Source: Sulfurimonas sp. (lineage in GTDB: Bacteria; Campylobacterota; Campylobacteria; Campylobacterales; Sulfurimonadaceae). From it: a stretch of DNA of 14,610 nucleotides. Each line of letters opens with the position of its first letter. The first letter of the stretch is position 1. The notes beneath the pieces are model-generated. The model was given only the letters and a program-made list of their open reading frames with translations. It was not told where the DNA came from and searched no databases. Where the stretch lies: NCBI GenBank assembly GCA_021648465.1, contig JAKISR010000048.1:1-14610 (forward strand), written 5' to 3'. The translations under genes and the position numbers were made by a program. Of the stretch, positions 6,831 through 14,282 are shown piece after piece.

Positions 6831-8077
6831 TGAAACAGAAAATATTTTTTAAAACTTTTGGTTGTAGAACAAATATTTATGATTCTCAGGTTATGATGAG
6901 TGCAATAGAAAAATATGATATTATAGAAAATGAAAGTGAAGCTGATGTAGTAGTTATAAATTCTTGTACGGTAACAAATGGTGCTGATACTCATGTTCGT
7001 TCATATATTTCACATATAGAAAAGATTGCTGATGCAAAAGTTTTTTTGACAGGTTGTGGTGCACATACAAAAGGTGAAAGACTATTAGAGCAGGGTAGAG
7101 TTTCAGGTGTATTTGGTCAAAGTGAAAAACTTCGTATTGATGAGATGTTATCTAAGGATGAACCATTTTATGAATTAGGAGATTTAAACTATATTGATGA
7201 AGCTGTTGTTGATGATTTTGTTGGTAAAAGTAGAGCATTTATAAAGATTCAAGAGGGTTGTGATTTTCGTTGTTCTTACTGCATAATTCCTTATGTTCGT
7301 GGTGACGCAAGAAGTATGGATGAGATAAAAATATTAGAGCAAATTACCAGATTGGCACGAAATGGTTTTGGTGAGTTTATTTTAACTGGTACAAATGTTG
7401 GAAGCTATGGGCAAAAAACAGATACTTCAATTGCCTCTTTAATGAAAAAAATATCTCAAATAAGAGGGGTTAGGCGTATAAGACTTGGAAGTGTTGAACC
7501 TATACAAATAACTGATGAATTTAAAGAGATTCTTAGAGAGCCTTGGCTTGAAAAGCACTTACATATTGCACTGCAACATACATCACCACAAATGCTTAAA
7601 TTTATGAATAGACGAAATGTATATAAACAAGATAAAGAACTTTTTGAATTATTGGCAAGTGAGGGTTTCGCAATAGGAACTGACTTTATAACAGGTCATC
7701 CAGGTGAGAGTACAAAACTTTGGAATGAAGCTATTAAAAATATGAAAGAATTACCATTAACACATCTGCATGCTTTTTCTTATTCAAAAAGGGATGGTAC
7801 ACCATCATGTACAATGAAACCAGAGGTAAACGGCAAACTAGCCAAAGAAAGACTTCATGAGCTGGAAAATATAGTAAAAGTTAAGAATTTTGAGTTTAGA
7901 AAAGCCTTTAGCGGTTCGTTGGACATTTTAGTTGAGAGCCAAAAAGATGATTTATATATTGGATATGATCAGCATTTCAATAAAATTTTAATTAAATCAA
8001 ATGAAGATTTGCTTGGAAATTGGGTAAATATACAAAATTATGAAGCAAAAGAGGAGTCTAATTATGGCAGCATATAA
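6830..8077 (+). CDS. mtaB: tRNA (N6-threonylcarbamoyladenosine-37-C2)-methylthiotransferase
   Basis: This is a radical-SAM methylthiotransferase that converts t6A37 to ms2t6A37 in ANN-decoding tRNAs, notably tRNA-Lys, and so supports decoding accuracy. The 415 residues show the N-terminal UPF0004 domain with its three cluster cysteines (C12 in TFGCRTN, C46 in NSCTVTN, C76 in LTGCGAH). The radical-SAM triad CX3CX2C is C144, C148 and C151 in EGCDFRCSYC. GTNVGSYG and a short TRAM-like tail (about 370-405) follow. The FGCRTN signature fits MtaB rather than MiaB. GTG at 6830 is chosen because AAGAGGA (6816-6822) lies 7 nt upstream and the protein starts just where the family does. The 3' end overlaps the next gene by 14 nt. 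Confidence 0.93.
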   Translation: MKQKIFFKTFGCRTNIYDSQVMMSAIEKYDIIENESEADVVVINSCTVTNGADTHVRSYISHIEKIADAKVFLTGCGAHTKGERLLEQGRVSGVFGQSEKLRIDEMLSKDEPFYELGDLNYIDEAVVDDFVGKSRAFIKIQEGCDFRCSYCIIPYVRGDARSMDEIKILEQITRLARNGFGEFILTGTNVGSYGQKTDTSIASLMKKISQIRGVRRIRLGSVEPIQITDEFKEILREPWLEKHLHIALQHTSPQMLKFMNRRNVYKQDKELFELLASEGFAIGTDFITGHPGESTKLWNEAIKNMKELPLTHLHAFSYSKRDGTPSCTMKPEVNGKLAKERLHELENIVKVKNFEFRKAFSGSLDILVESQKDDLYIGYDQHFNKILIKSNEDLLGNWVNIQNYEAKEESNYGSI

Positions 8078-9707
8078 GTCAAATAGGGTAGTACTTTTTA
8101 TATCAGCAACTTTAGTGGTCATATTAGTTTTATTTGCAGTATTAAGAGATAATGCAAACTTTATAACTCTTGGAGAGGCAAAGAATATCTTGCAAAATAA
8201 TTCTGTAATAAGTGTAATATCATCAGAAGAATATATATATCTTAAAACAGATAAAGAGGTATATAAAATTGCTTCCTCACAAGTTGACCCACAAATGTTT
8301 TTAAATTACAAAGTAGAGGTTAAAAGTGGTTCGAGCATAGTTGTATATCTTTTATATATGGTTTTACTTTTAGGTATTGGAAGTATTGTCTTTAGGTGGT
8401 ATCAAAAACAAAATAATATATTTAATAATGAAACAAAAATAACCAATAAATCAAACTATCTTCAAGATTACTCACCAATAGAGTCTATTAAAAGTGATGT
8501 TACTTTTAGTGATATAGGTGGAATAAGTGATGTTAAAATTGAGCTTGAAGAGATTATAGATTTTATGAAAAAACCAAAACGATATAAAAGTTTTGGTGCA
8601 AGAATGCCAAGAGGTGTACTTTTAGTTGGTCCTCCTGGTGTTGGAAAAACTATGATTGCAAAAGCAGTTGCTCATGAAGCAGGGGTGCCATTTTATTATC
8701 AAAGTGGTGCTTCATTTGTTCAAATATATGTGGGTATGGGTGCAAAAAGAGTTCATGAACTTTTTCAAGCTGCAAAAAATAATTCCCCTTCAATTATATT
8801 TATTGATGAGATAGATGCTGTTGGAAAAACAAGAGATGGAAATAGAAATGATGAAAGAGAAGCAACACTAAATCAGCTTTTAACAGAGATGGATGGTTTT
8901 GAAGGTTCTAGTGGAGTAATAGTTATTGCTGCTACAAATAAGATAGATGTACTTGATTCGGCACTTTTACGTGCTGGAAGGTTTGATAGAAGGGTTTTTG
9001 TAGAATTACCAACAAAAAGAGAACGAGAATCTATATTGGTAAAATATCTTGATAAAATTCCACATGATTTGGATGCAGGAGCTATCGCAAATATGACAGT
9101 AGGGTTTAATGGCGCCTCACTTGCCACCCTTGTAAATGAAGCATCACTTTTAGCTATCAGACAACACGATTTTCAAGTAACAATAGAGCATTTTCATCAA
9201 GTTAAAGATAAGGTGATGTTCGGGAAGAAAAAGCTTCAAATACTAAGTGAAAAGCAAAAAATGTATCGTGTTACTTATCAAGCTGCTAAAGTTGTTTGTG
9301 CAACATACTTTGATTTACCATTTGAAAAATTATTATTATCAAATGAAAAACTTACACCATCTACAGATGAGCCACTTATAAAACATGAGATAGAATCAAG
9401 AGTTAAAATGTTTTTAGCAGGTATGGTTGCTTGTAATATAAAATATAAAGAACATGCTAGTAGCGCAAAATTTGACTTAGAAGAGGCAAAAGAACTTGTT
9501 GATAAAATGCTTAAAGAGTATGGAATGGGTTCATTTTTAATTTCAAATAATAATGAACAAGATACTGTTATGAAAAAATTATATGAAGAGACCAAAGAAC
9601 TTTTAATCTCATTAGAAAAAACTATGAATAATGTTGAATCTATCTTATATGAAAGAGAAAGTATTACTAAAGAAAATGTTAAAAAGTTAATTAATGAAGT
9701 TTTATAG
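8064..9707 (+). CDS. FtsH-like membrane AAA+ ATPase lacking the zinc-protease motif
   Basis: This is a second FtsH-type protein of 547 residues. ATG at 8064 is preferred over 8040 because GAGGAG (8051-8056) sits 7 nt before it. Two membrane helices (about 9-27 and 92-110) flank a small periplasmic domain. The AAA+ module is intact: Walker A GPPGVGKT (189-196), pore loop IYVG (221-224), Walker B IIFIDEID (244-251), TEMDGFEG, and arginine fingers R306/R309 in LLRAGRFDRR. The M41 peptidase region is present but its HEAGH zinc-binding motif reads YQAAK (405-409): both His and the catalytic Glu are replaced, while D471 aligns with the third ligand. It should therefore unfold or remodel membrane proteins, alone or mixed with the true FtsH, without cleaving them. 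From memory H. pylori HP0286 is the syntenic homologue. It overlaps mtaB and bioV by 14 nt each. Confidence 0.9.
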   Translation: MAAYKSNRVVLFISATLVVILVLFAVLRDNANFITLGEAKNILQNNSVISVISSEEYIYLKTDKEVYKIASSQVDPQMFLNYKVEVKSGSSIVVYLLYMVLLLGIGSIVFRWYQKQNNIFNNETKITNKSNYLQDYSPIESIKSDVTFSDIGGISDVKIELEEIIDFMKKPKRYKSFGARMPRGVLLVGPPGVGKTMIAKAVAHEAGVPFYYQSGASFVQIYVGMGAKRVHELFQAAKNNSPSIIFIDEIDAVGKTRDGNRNDEREATLNQLLTEMDGFEGSSGVIVIAATNKIDVLDSALLRAGRFDRRVFVELPTKRERESILVKYLDKIPHDLDAGAIANMTVGFNGASLATLVNEASLLAIRQHDFQVTIEHFHQVKDKVMFGKKKLQILSEKQKMYRVTYQAAKVVCATYFDLPFEKLLLSNEKLTPSTDEPLIKHEIESRVKMFLAGMVACNIKYKEHASSAKFDLEEAKELVDKMLKEYGMGSFLISNNNEQDTVMKKLYEETKELLISLEKTMNNVESILYERESITKENVKKLINEVL

Positions 9708-10215
9708 TGGTTTTTCTTTAAAAAATGAAGAGTACTTATTTAAAGGATATATAAACTCTTCTGATTATACTGTTTGTGGATTTAGTTATGGAGCTATAAA
9801 AGCTTTTAAAGATGTTAAAAAAAAAATAAAATTATCCCAAAGAGTAGATAAACTTCAGCTATTTTCTCCTGCTTTTTTTCAAACAAAAGAGCAGAAATTT
9901 AAAAGAGTTCAATTGATGTCATACAAAAAGAGTAAAGAGGTTTATCTTAAAAATTTTATAGATAGTTGTTTTGTGCCATATTCTAAAAAAATCATAGAAT
10001 ATAGGGATAATAATTTTGATGAATTAGAAGAACTACTTAATTATTATTGGAATATAAAAGAGTTAAAGTTCTTAGAAAAAAAAGGTGTAAAAATTGAAGT
10101 ATATTTAGGTAGTGAAGATAAAATAATAGATGTAAAATCTTCTAGAGAGTTTTTTTTAAAAGTAGCTACAGTTACATACATAAAAGATGCAAACCATTTT
10201 TTGCAAGTAAATTAA
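9694..10215 (+). CDS. bioV: Pimelyl-ACP methyl ester esterase, BioV type
   Basis: BioV removes the methyl group from pimeloyl-ACP methyl ester and so ends the BioC-started route to the biotin precursor. It replaces BioH in Helicobacter and relatives. The product is a minimal alpha/beta hydrolase of 173 residues, against about 256 for BioH. It has nucleophile S31 in GFSYG, a probable Asp at 142 or 146 in GSEDKIID, and H168 in KDANHFL. The short N-terminus and compact length are normal for BioV, so it is not a truncated gene. The start overlaps the FtsH-like gene by 14 nt and I see no strong Shine-Dalgarno, so coupling is likely. No other bio gene lies nearby. The name rests on length, triad and neighbourhood. 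Confidence 0.78.
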   Translation: MKFYSGFSLKNEEYLFKGYINSSDYTVCGFSYGAIKAFKDVKKKIKLSQRVDKLQLFSPAFFQTKEQKFKRVQLMSYKKSKEVYLKNFIDSCFVPYSKKIIEYRDNNFDELEELLNYYWNIKELKFLEKKGVKIEVYLGSEDKIIDVKSSREFFLKVATVTYIKDANHFLQVN

Positions 10216-10241
10216 TATATTTAACAATTTAAGGAAACAGT

Positions 10242-10775
10242 ATGAGTAAAATTAAAATAGGTGTAATAACAGCAAGTGATCGAGCTAGCAAGGGGATATA
10301 TGAAGACATATCTGGAGTAGCAATCCAAGATACAATGAAAGATTATTTAAAAAGTGAATTTGAGATAGTTTATAGATGCATACCTGATGAACAAGATATA
10401 CTTGAAGCAACAATGAAAGAGCTTTGTGATGAGGTTGGGTGTTGCTTAGTTGTTACAACTGGTGGGACAGGCCCAGCTCTTCGTGATGTTACACCTGAAG
10501 CTACCCAAAATGTATGCGATAAGATGATGCCAGGTTTTGGCGAGCTAATGCGTCAAGTAAGCTTGCAGTATGTTGCTACAGCAATTTTATCTCGTCAAAC
10601 TGCTGGAATAAGAGGAAAATCTTTAATAATTAATCTTCCAGGAAAGCCAAAATCGATTAGAGAGTGTTTAGATGCAGTTTTTCCAGCTGTTCCATACTGT
10701 ATAGATTTAATAGAAGGTCCATTTATTGAGACTAATGAAGATGTTATTAAAACATTTAGACCAAAATCAAAATAA
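10242..10775 (+). CDS. mogA: Molybdopterin adenylyltransferase
   Basis: MogA activates molybdopterin with ATP to adenylyl-molybdopterin, the substrate for molybdate insertion in cofactor synthesis. The 177 residues include IGVITASDRAS (6-16), the MoCF-fold nucleotide loop TTGGTGPALRDVTPEAT (72-88) and AGIRGKSLIINLPGKPKS (121-138), all typical of MogA rather than MoaB or MoeA. AAGGA (10231-10235) lies 6 nt before the ATG. The 26-nt gap after bioV contains no obvious promoter, so it probably ends the aroB run. The gene converges with the minus-strand operon with only 3 nt between stop codons. Confidence 0.94.
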   Translation: MSKIKIGVITASDRASKGIYEDISGVAIQDTMKDYLKSEFEIVYRCIPDEQDILEATMKELCDEVGCCLVVTTGGTGPALRDVTPEATQNVCDKMMPGFGELMRQVSLQYVATAILSRQTAGIRGKSLIINLPGKPKSIRECLDAVFPAVPYCIDLIEGPFIETNEDVIKTFRPKSK

Positions 10776-10802
10776 AAACTATACATTATTTTTGAAGTTT
10801 TT
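10774..10802. terminator. Weak AT-only inverted repeat at a convergent junction
   Basis: AAAAACT (10774-10780) pairs with AGTTTTT (10796-10802), followed by a T on the plus strand; read from the other side it also ends in a T-run. It overlaps the stop codons of both mogA and the convergent ligase gene. No GC-rich stem exists, so if it terminates it does so poorly; Rho or collision may do the work. Confidence 0.25.
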
Positions 10803-11726
10803 TAATGAAAAGTCTATCCGTTGTTGAATGTTTTCATGAGTTACACTTACTTCATCTATCATGCTAAGCCTATGAATAATACCTTGAGAGTTTGCTATCT
10901 GAATAGTAAGTCCTGGACGAGCATTTAACTCTAAAAGCATAGGGCCTTCATATTTATCCAAAACGATATCAGCTCCTAAGTAACCAAGATTTGTCATATC
11001 ATAAGAGCCACAAGCTAGATATAGTATTTCTTCCCAGTAGGGAACTTCAAGTTTAAGAAGTTCTTTGCCTGTATCTGGGTGATGAAAGATAGGGCGATCA
11101 TACTGAACCGCAGAGATAGCTTTACCTGTAAGAATATCTATACCCACACCAACAGCTCCTTGATGTAAATTTGCTTTACCATCACTCATAGAAGTTGAAA
11201 GACGAATCATAGCCATCACTGGATAGCCCTTATAGATTATGATGCGAATATCAGGAATACCCTCAAAACTAAAACCATCAAATACTTCATCAAATTCTAT
11301 AAGTTTTTCAATGATAGCAACATCATCTTTGCCACAAAGAGAGTAAAGACCTGAGAGAATGTTAGAAGTATGGCGTTTAATATCTATAAGAGTTAAACTC
11401 TCGCCACTTGGTTTGTAAAATATATCATTTTCACGTTTGTGAATAATTAAGATACCTTTGCCACCAGAGCCCTGTGCTGGTTTAATAACAAAACCACTCT
11501 TTTTTGGAAGTAAATCCTCTATATTTTTTATTTGACCTTGATACTCAACCGCACCAAAAAATTCAGGAGTTTTGAGGCCGTGCTGTGTTGCGAGTTGTTT
11601 AGTTTGAAGTTTGTCATCTACTAGTGGATAGAGTTTTCTATCGTTACATTTACCTATATAGTCGATATTTCGTGCGTTCATACCTAGTATTCCTAGTTTT
11701 TTCAACTCACTTGGGAAAATTATCAT
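10779..11726 (-). CDS. RimK-like ATP-grasp ligase (alpha-L-glutamate ligase-like)
   Basis: This is a cytoplasmic ATP-grasp enzyme expected to join an amino acid (family precedent: glutamate) to an amino or carboxyl acceptor. The substrate is unknown. In 315 residues the ATP-grasp core is clear: FVIKPAQGSGGKGI (79-92), then IIEKLIEFDEVF. After these come the IPDIRIIIYKGYPV strand (157-170), KANLHQGAVGVGID (184-197), LGADIVLD (250-257) and the Mg-binding MLLELNARPGLTIQ (263-276). It is the last gene of a three-gene operon with a membrane transglutaminase-like protein and a retropepsin-like lipoprotein, overlapping the former by 4 nt (ATGA). Homologous trios occur in many proteobacteria and are thought to affect envelope or osmotic tolerance. 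True RimK (ribosomal S6 modification) is a different subgroup. Confidence 0.85.
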   Translation of the reverse strand: MIIFPSELKKLGILGMNARNIDYIGKCNDRKLYPLVDDKLQTKQLATQHGLKTPEFFGAVEYQGQIKNIEDLLPKKSGFVIKPAQGSGGKGILIIHKRENDIFYKPSGESLTLIDIKRHTSNILSGLYSLCGKDDVAIIEKLIEFDEVFDGFSFEGIPDIRIIIYKGYPVMAMIRLSTSMSDGKANLHQGAVGVGIDILTGKAISAVQYDRPIFHHPDTGKELLKLEVPYWEEILYLACGSYDMTNLGYLGADIVLDKYEGPMLLELNARPGLTIQIANSQGIIHRLSMIDEVSVTHENIQQRIDFSLKNFKNNV

Positions 11727-13255
11727 TTTTTCTTAACCATTGAGGCAAATCTATAAAGCTCACTAAGCCTATAGCCACTATACCTTCCTACTAGTATTAT
11801 AACACCAAGAACAGCCAACAAAAACTCCGGAAAATTAAAAGTCCAAAATTGAATTATTGGATTTATCATAACAAAGTAGGCTAAAACTGCTACGATTAGA
11901 GAGCCGCCACCTTGCATAAAAACCTCTTTTGCACCGTCTTCTTCCCAGACAATTGACATACGTTCTATTGTCCAAGCTAAGATAATCATAGGGAAGAAGG
12001 TAATAGTTATGGCATCTTCGAATCCAAGTTTAAAAGCTATAACTGCTAAGACAGCCATAATCCCCACAACGATAATAAGCACTGCAGATATTCGTGCGAC
12101 AAGCAAAAGGTTCAAATAAGAAAGATACGAACGAACTATAAGACCTAAAGAGACCACTGAGAGAAACATAATAAGTCCCGGAATAAGTTGCGTTTGCATA
12201 AAAGCCATGGCGATAAGAACTGACATAAAAGTACCAGAAGTTTTGACTCCGATAAGGACACGGAGTAGTACAACAACTAAAGCACCTATAGGGATAAGAA
12301 GCAGTTGTTTAAAAGCATTTTGACTCTCATTTGGTAAAATAAAAAGAGAAAAATCCATAAGAGAAATTTCACTAGCACTACTTTTTAAAAGTGCTGCTCT
12401 TCGTGAAGAGATAGCATTCTCACTAATTGAAAAGGAAACTTTAGAATTTATAACACCTTCTGCATCTAAAAGTGAAACACCTCCTCTTTGCCATACAAAG
12501 AGGTTTTCTGGCCTATCAATCTTCCCTGTATGTATATCAAAAAGTTGCCACCTATTTTTAGAAAAAATTTCAAGCATCGGTGTGAGTTTCACATTTTTTT
12601 GCCCATCTTTTAACTTTAAAACACCCAATCTTCTCACTTGAACATTTTTAAACTTTAGAAGCGTAACAAGAGTGTTGCGTAAATCATTATCAGAATGTAT
12701 ATATCGGCGTTTAAATAGGCCAACAGCTTGAGTAGGTTCTTCTTTTGCAAATTTTTCTATCAGTTTTGCTGTCATACTCAAGTCATCAGCAGAGTTTATT
12801 TCAGCATCATCCATAATTGCTATTGTAGCCTGTGTCATGATAGAGTTCATATCAAGAGGTTTGCTAGAAATATATTTTTTCGTCTTTTGGCTAATGTAAC
12901 TTGAATCTTCTATCACATCAATAGAGTAGTAAATTGTCTGAGTCCCTCTGATATGACGTTTTGCCCATTCAGCTCTTTTATACCCATCAACTTGAGCAGT
13001 TGTGTATCCATAATTAAGAGAAGAGGCACTCTCGTTGTAAACAAACATTTCATCTTGTTCTTCATTTAAAGCAAGTGAAATAAAAGCATTTTCTCCAGTT
13101 CCTTCGAATTTAATTTTTGCTTCTATGTTAAAAATGCTTTTGTCTTCCCCTGAAAAAAGTGGGAAATCAAGATACTTAACCTTGTAAGCCATTGTAGCTA
13201 CTGCTATGAAAATAAGTAAAAATGAGAAGAGATATATCTGAAGTTTTGAGGTCAT
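11723..13255 (-). CDS. 7TM protein with inactive transglutaminase-like periplasmic domain
   Basis: This is an inner-membrane protein of 510 residues. An N-terminal anchor helix (about 8-25) precedes a large periplasmic region (about 30-315). That region contains a transglutaminase-like fold ending in RWQLFDIHTGKIDRPENLFVWQRGG (235-259). A bundle of about seven helices follows (318-505) with the conserved GVKTSGTFMSVLIAMAF (336-352). I find no cysteine anywhere in the protein, so the Cys-His-Asp chemistry of transglutaminases is impossible; the domain more likely binds a peptide or ligand. It lies between the lipoprotein protease and the ATP-grasp ligase with 4-nt overlaps on both sides. It would be the physical link between a periplasmic protease and a cytoplasmic ligase; that linking role is inference. 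Confidence 0.85.
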   Translation of the reverse strand: MTSKLQIYLFSFLLIFIAVATMAYKVKYLDFPLFSGEDKSIFNIEAKIKFEGTGENAFISLALNEEQDEMFVYNESASSLNYGYTTAQVDGYKRAEWAKRHIRGTQTIYYSIDVIEDSSYISQKTKKYISSKPLDMNSIMTQATIAIMDDAEINSADDLSMTAKLIEKFAKEEPTQAVGLFKRRYIHSDNDLRNTLVTLLKFKNVQVRRLGVLKLKDGQKNVKLTPMLEIFSKNRWQLFDIHTGKIDRPENLFVWQRGGVSLLDAEGVINSKVSFSISENAISSRRAALLKSSASEISLMDFSLFILPNESQNAFKQLLLIPIGALVVVLLRVLIGVKTSGTFMSVLIAMAFMQTQLIPGLIMFLSVVSLGLIVRSYLSYLNLLLVARISAVLIIVVGIMAVLAVIAFKLGFEDAITITFFPMIILAWTIERMSIVWEEDGAKEVFMQGGGSLIVAVLAYFVMINPIIQFWTFNFPEFLLAVLGVIILVGRYSGYRLSELYRFASMVKKK

Positions 13256-13857
13256 TTTTCTACTTTAGTTGGTTTTTTTGTGTATTGTAAAGAGACATCT
13301 ACAATAGCATTACCTTGTAAAAAATTACGACCTATAAGGATGGGAAACTTATAGTTACTTCTATCAGTAAGTGAGATATTTCCATAAATACTAAGGTTTG
13401 AAATATTAAGACGCATTTTCACTACATATCTTCTTTGTCCCTGTGTTTGATGTCGCTTTACTGTTATACTTTTTTCTATCTTTTTTTTAAGTGTAATACT
13501 TTTGTTATTACTATCAAGTATATCAAAACGCACCCACTTTTTTCCATCTCTTTCAAAAGCAACAATATTTTTTGCATCTATAGAAGTTGTTGTTGCTCCA
13601 GTATCTATTCTAGATTTAAGAGTAATTTTTAGTTCAGGGAGATATACATTTTCAAGTTGCCCGATAATGGGTCTTTTATATGATTTATCTCGTATCTTTT
13701 GAGAGCATTTTTCACACTGTTTCACTTTGGGACAGATAATCTTTTTTTTGTCTTTCACAAGTGTCTGAGGCATAGTTGTTTCAGTCTTTTGTGGAGCTGG
13801 TTGCTCTGTACACCCCGATAAAAAAATAATACTCAGGAGTAAAAAAATATATTTCAT
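13252..13857 (-). CDS. Retropepsin-like aspartic protease lipoprotein ('ATP-dependent zinc protease' family)
   Basis: The first gene of the trio encodes 201 residues. A lipoprotein signal peptide ends in LSGC (lipobox, C16), so the mature protein should be membrane-anchored in the periplasm. After a linker, the retropepsin-like domain begins near 62. It has the catalytic-type RIDTGATTTSIDA (83-95, D85) and the closing hydrophobic ILIGRNFL (173-180), the one-domain pattern that dimerises in retropepsins. The old family name (Zn protease, RimB relatives) is misleading: no zinc-protease motif is present. The linker carries CX5CX2C (C42, C48, C51) which could bind metal or form disulphides. AAAGGAA lies just upstream of the ATG (complement of 13855-13857). 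Its stop overlaps the next gene by ATGA. Confidence 0.82.
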   Translation of the reverse strand: MKYIFLLLSIIFLSGCTEQPAPQKTETTMPQTLVKDKKKIICPKVKQCEKCSQKIRDKSYKRPIIGQLENVYLPELKITLKSRIDTGATTTSIDAKNIVAFERDGKKWVRFDILDSNNKSITLKKKIEKSITVKRHQTQGQRRYVVKMRLNISNLSIYGNISLTDRSNYKFPILIGRNFLQGNAIVDVSLQYTKKPTKVEK

Positions 13858-13871
13858 TAAATTCCTTTAGA

Positions 13872-13891
13872 ATTTTTATAATTATAAAAAT
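13872..13891. repeat. Perfect 20-bp palindrome in the protease operon leader
   Basis: ATTTTTATAATTATAAAAAT reads the same on both strands. It lies between the -10 box and the ribosome binding site of the minus-strand operon, at about the expected transcription start. It could be an operator for a dimeric repressor or a leader hairpin. Composition is entirely A/T, so coincidence cannot be excluded. Confidence 0.35.
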
Positions 13892-13894
13892 GCA

Positions 13895-13900
13895 ATTATA
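13895..13900 (-). promoter_or_regulatory. Candidate -10 box (TATAAT) for the minus-strand operon
   Basis: On the minus strand GATATAATTGC contains TATAAT, 37 nt before the ATG at 13857. Transcription would start near 13888, within the palindrome. It is the only well-placed promoter for the three overlapping genes. Confidence 0.45.
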
Positions 13901-13954
13901 TCATAGTAAAAATTTGAGCTTAAAAGTTCCCCTTTTGAATTAAAAGATTACCTA

Positions 13955-13960
13955 TATAAT
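13955..13960 (+). promoter_or_regulatory. Unassigned plus-strand TATAAT box
   Basis: CTATATAATG is an excellent -10 match, but the next plus-strand gene starts more than 320 nt away. It would produce either a long leader or a separate small RNA ending before the T-run at 14216-14225. No open frame worth calling follows it. Confidence 0.3.
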
Positions 13961-14024
13961 GTACAACATCAAACAAGAGAAAGATTATTTTTATTATAAA
14001 GAGCTACCTGCAAATTCAAGTATT

Positions 14025-14084
14025 ACATTGATTTTTCAAGATTGATGATTTTATGATATATTTTAGAAAAATTTGATACAATGT
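14025..14084. repeat. Imperfect inverted repeat in the intergenic region
   Basis: ACATTGATTTTTC (14025-14037) pairs with GAAAAAT (14066-14072) plus CAATGT (14079-14084), leaving a 6-nt bulge on the right arm. It could fold in a transcript from the upstream TATAAT box. Low GC makes the fold weak. Confidence 0.25.
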
Positions 14085-14248
14085 TTTTCATACAAAAGTC
14101 CTTTTTAGATTTATGATTTTATAGTTGTTTTGGTAGATAATTGTAAATTTTATAGAACTTTTTAAAAATTTAATTTAGCTTAAATTGTAGGTTATTTTAG
14201 TAGTTTGCAAATGGCTTTTTTTTTTAAATTAAAATAAGCTTTAAATGA

Positions 14249-14254
14249 TAAAAT
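14249..14254 (+). promoter_or_regulatory. Candidate -10 box (TAAAAT) for the rightmost gene
   Basis: GATAAAAT lies 28 nt before the ATG at 14283, preceded by a ten-T run about 24 nt upstream; T-rich tracts there are typical of promoters in this phylum. A transcript would start near 14261 and carry the AGGG (14273-14276) ribosome binding site. Confidence 0.4.
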
Positions 14255-14282
14255 GCACAAATATAAATTACTAGGGAAAAAA

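Larger units (their letters stand above)
13858..14282. other. Divergent intergenic region with promoters and inverted repeats
   Basis: No gene is supportable on either strand in these 425 nt. The region holds the minus-strand promoter of the protease operon (13895-13900), a 20-bp palindrome (13872-13891), a plus-strand TATAAT at 13955-13960 with no gene close behind, an imperfect inverted repeat (14025-14084), a run of ten T (14216-14225) and a likely -10 for the rightmost gene (14249-14254). The spacer is longer than others in the window, leaving room for a small RNA or regulated leader. Confidence 0.5.

Noticed and set aside
8040..8063. Upstream ATG at 8040 as the start of the FtsH-like gene
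   Set aside because: GAGGAG at 8051-8056 is placed for the ATG at 8064 and the extra eight residues are charged and precede the membrane helix; the later start fits better.
9694..10215. Truncated alpha/beta hydrolase pseudogene
   Set aside because: The short length is normal for BioV, and the nucleophile elbow, Asp and His are all present, so it looks intact.
2612..10775. The aroB run as a newly acquired system
   Set aside because: Its order agrees with what I recall from Helicobacter and other Campylobacterota, so it is old core synteny rather than an island.
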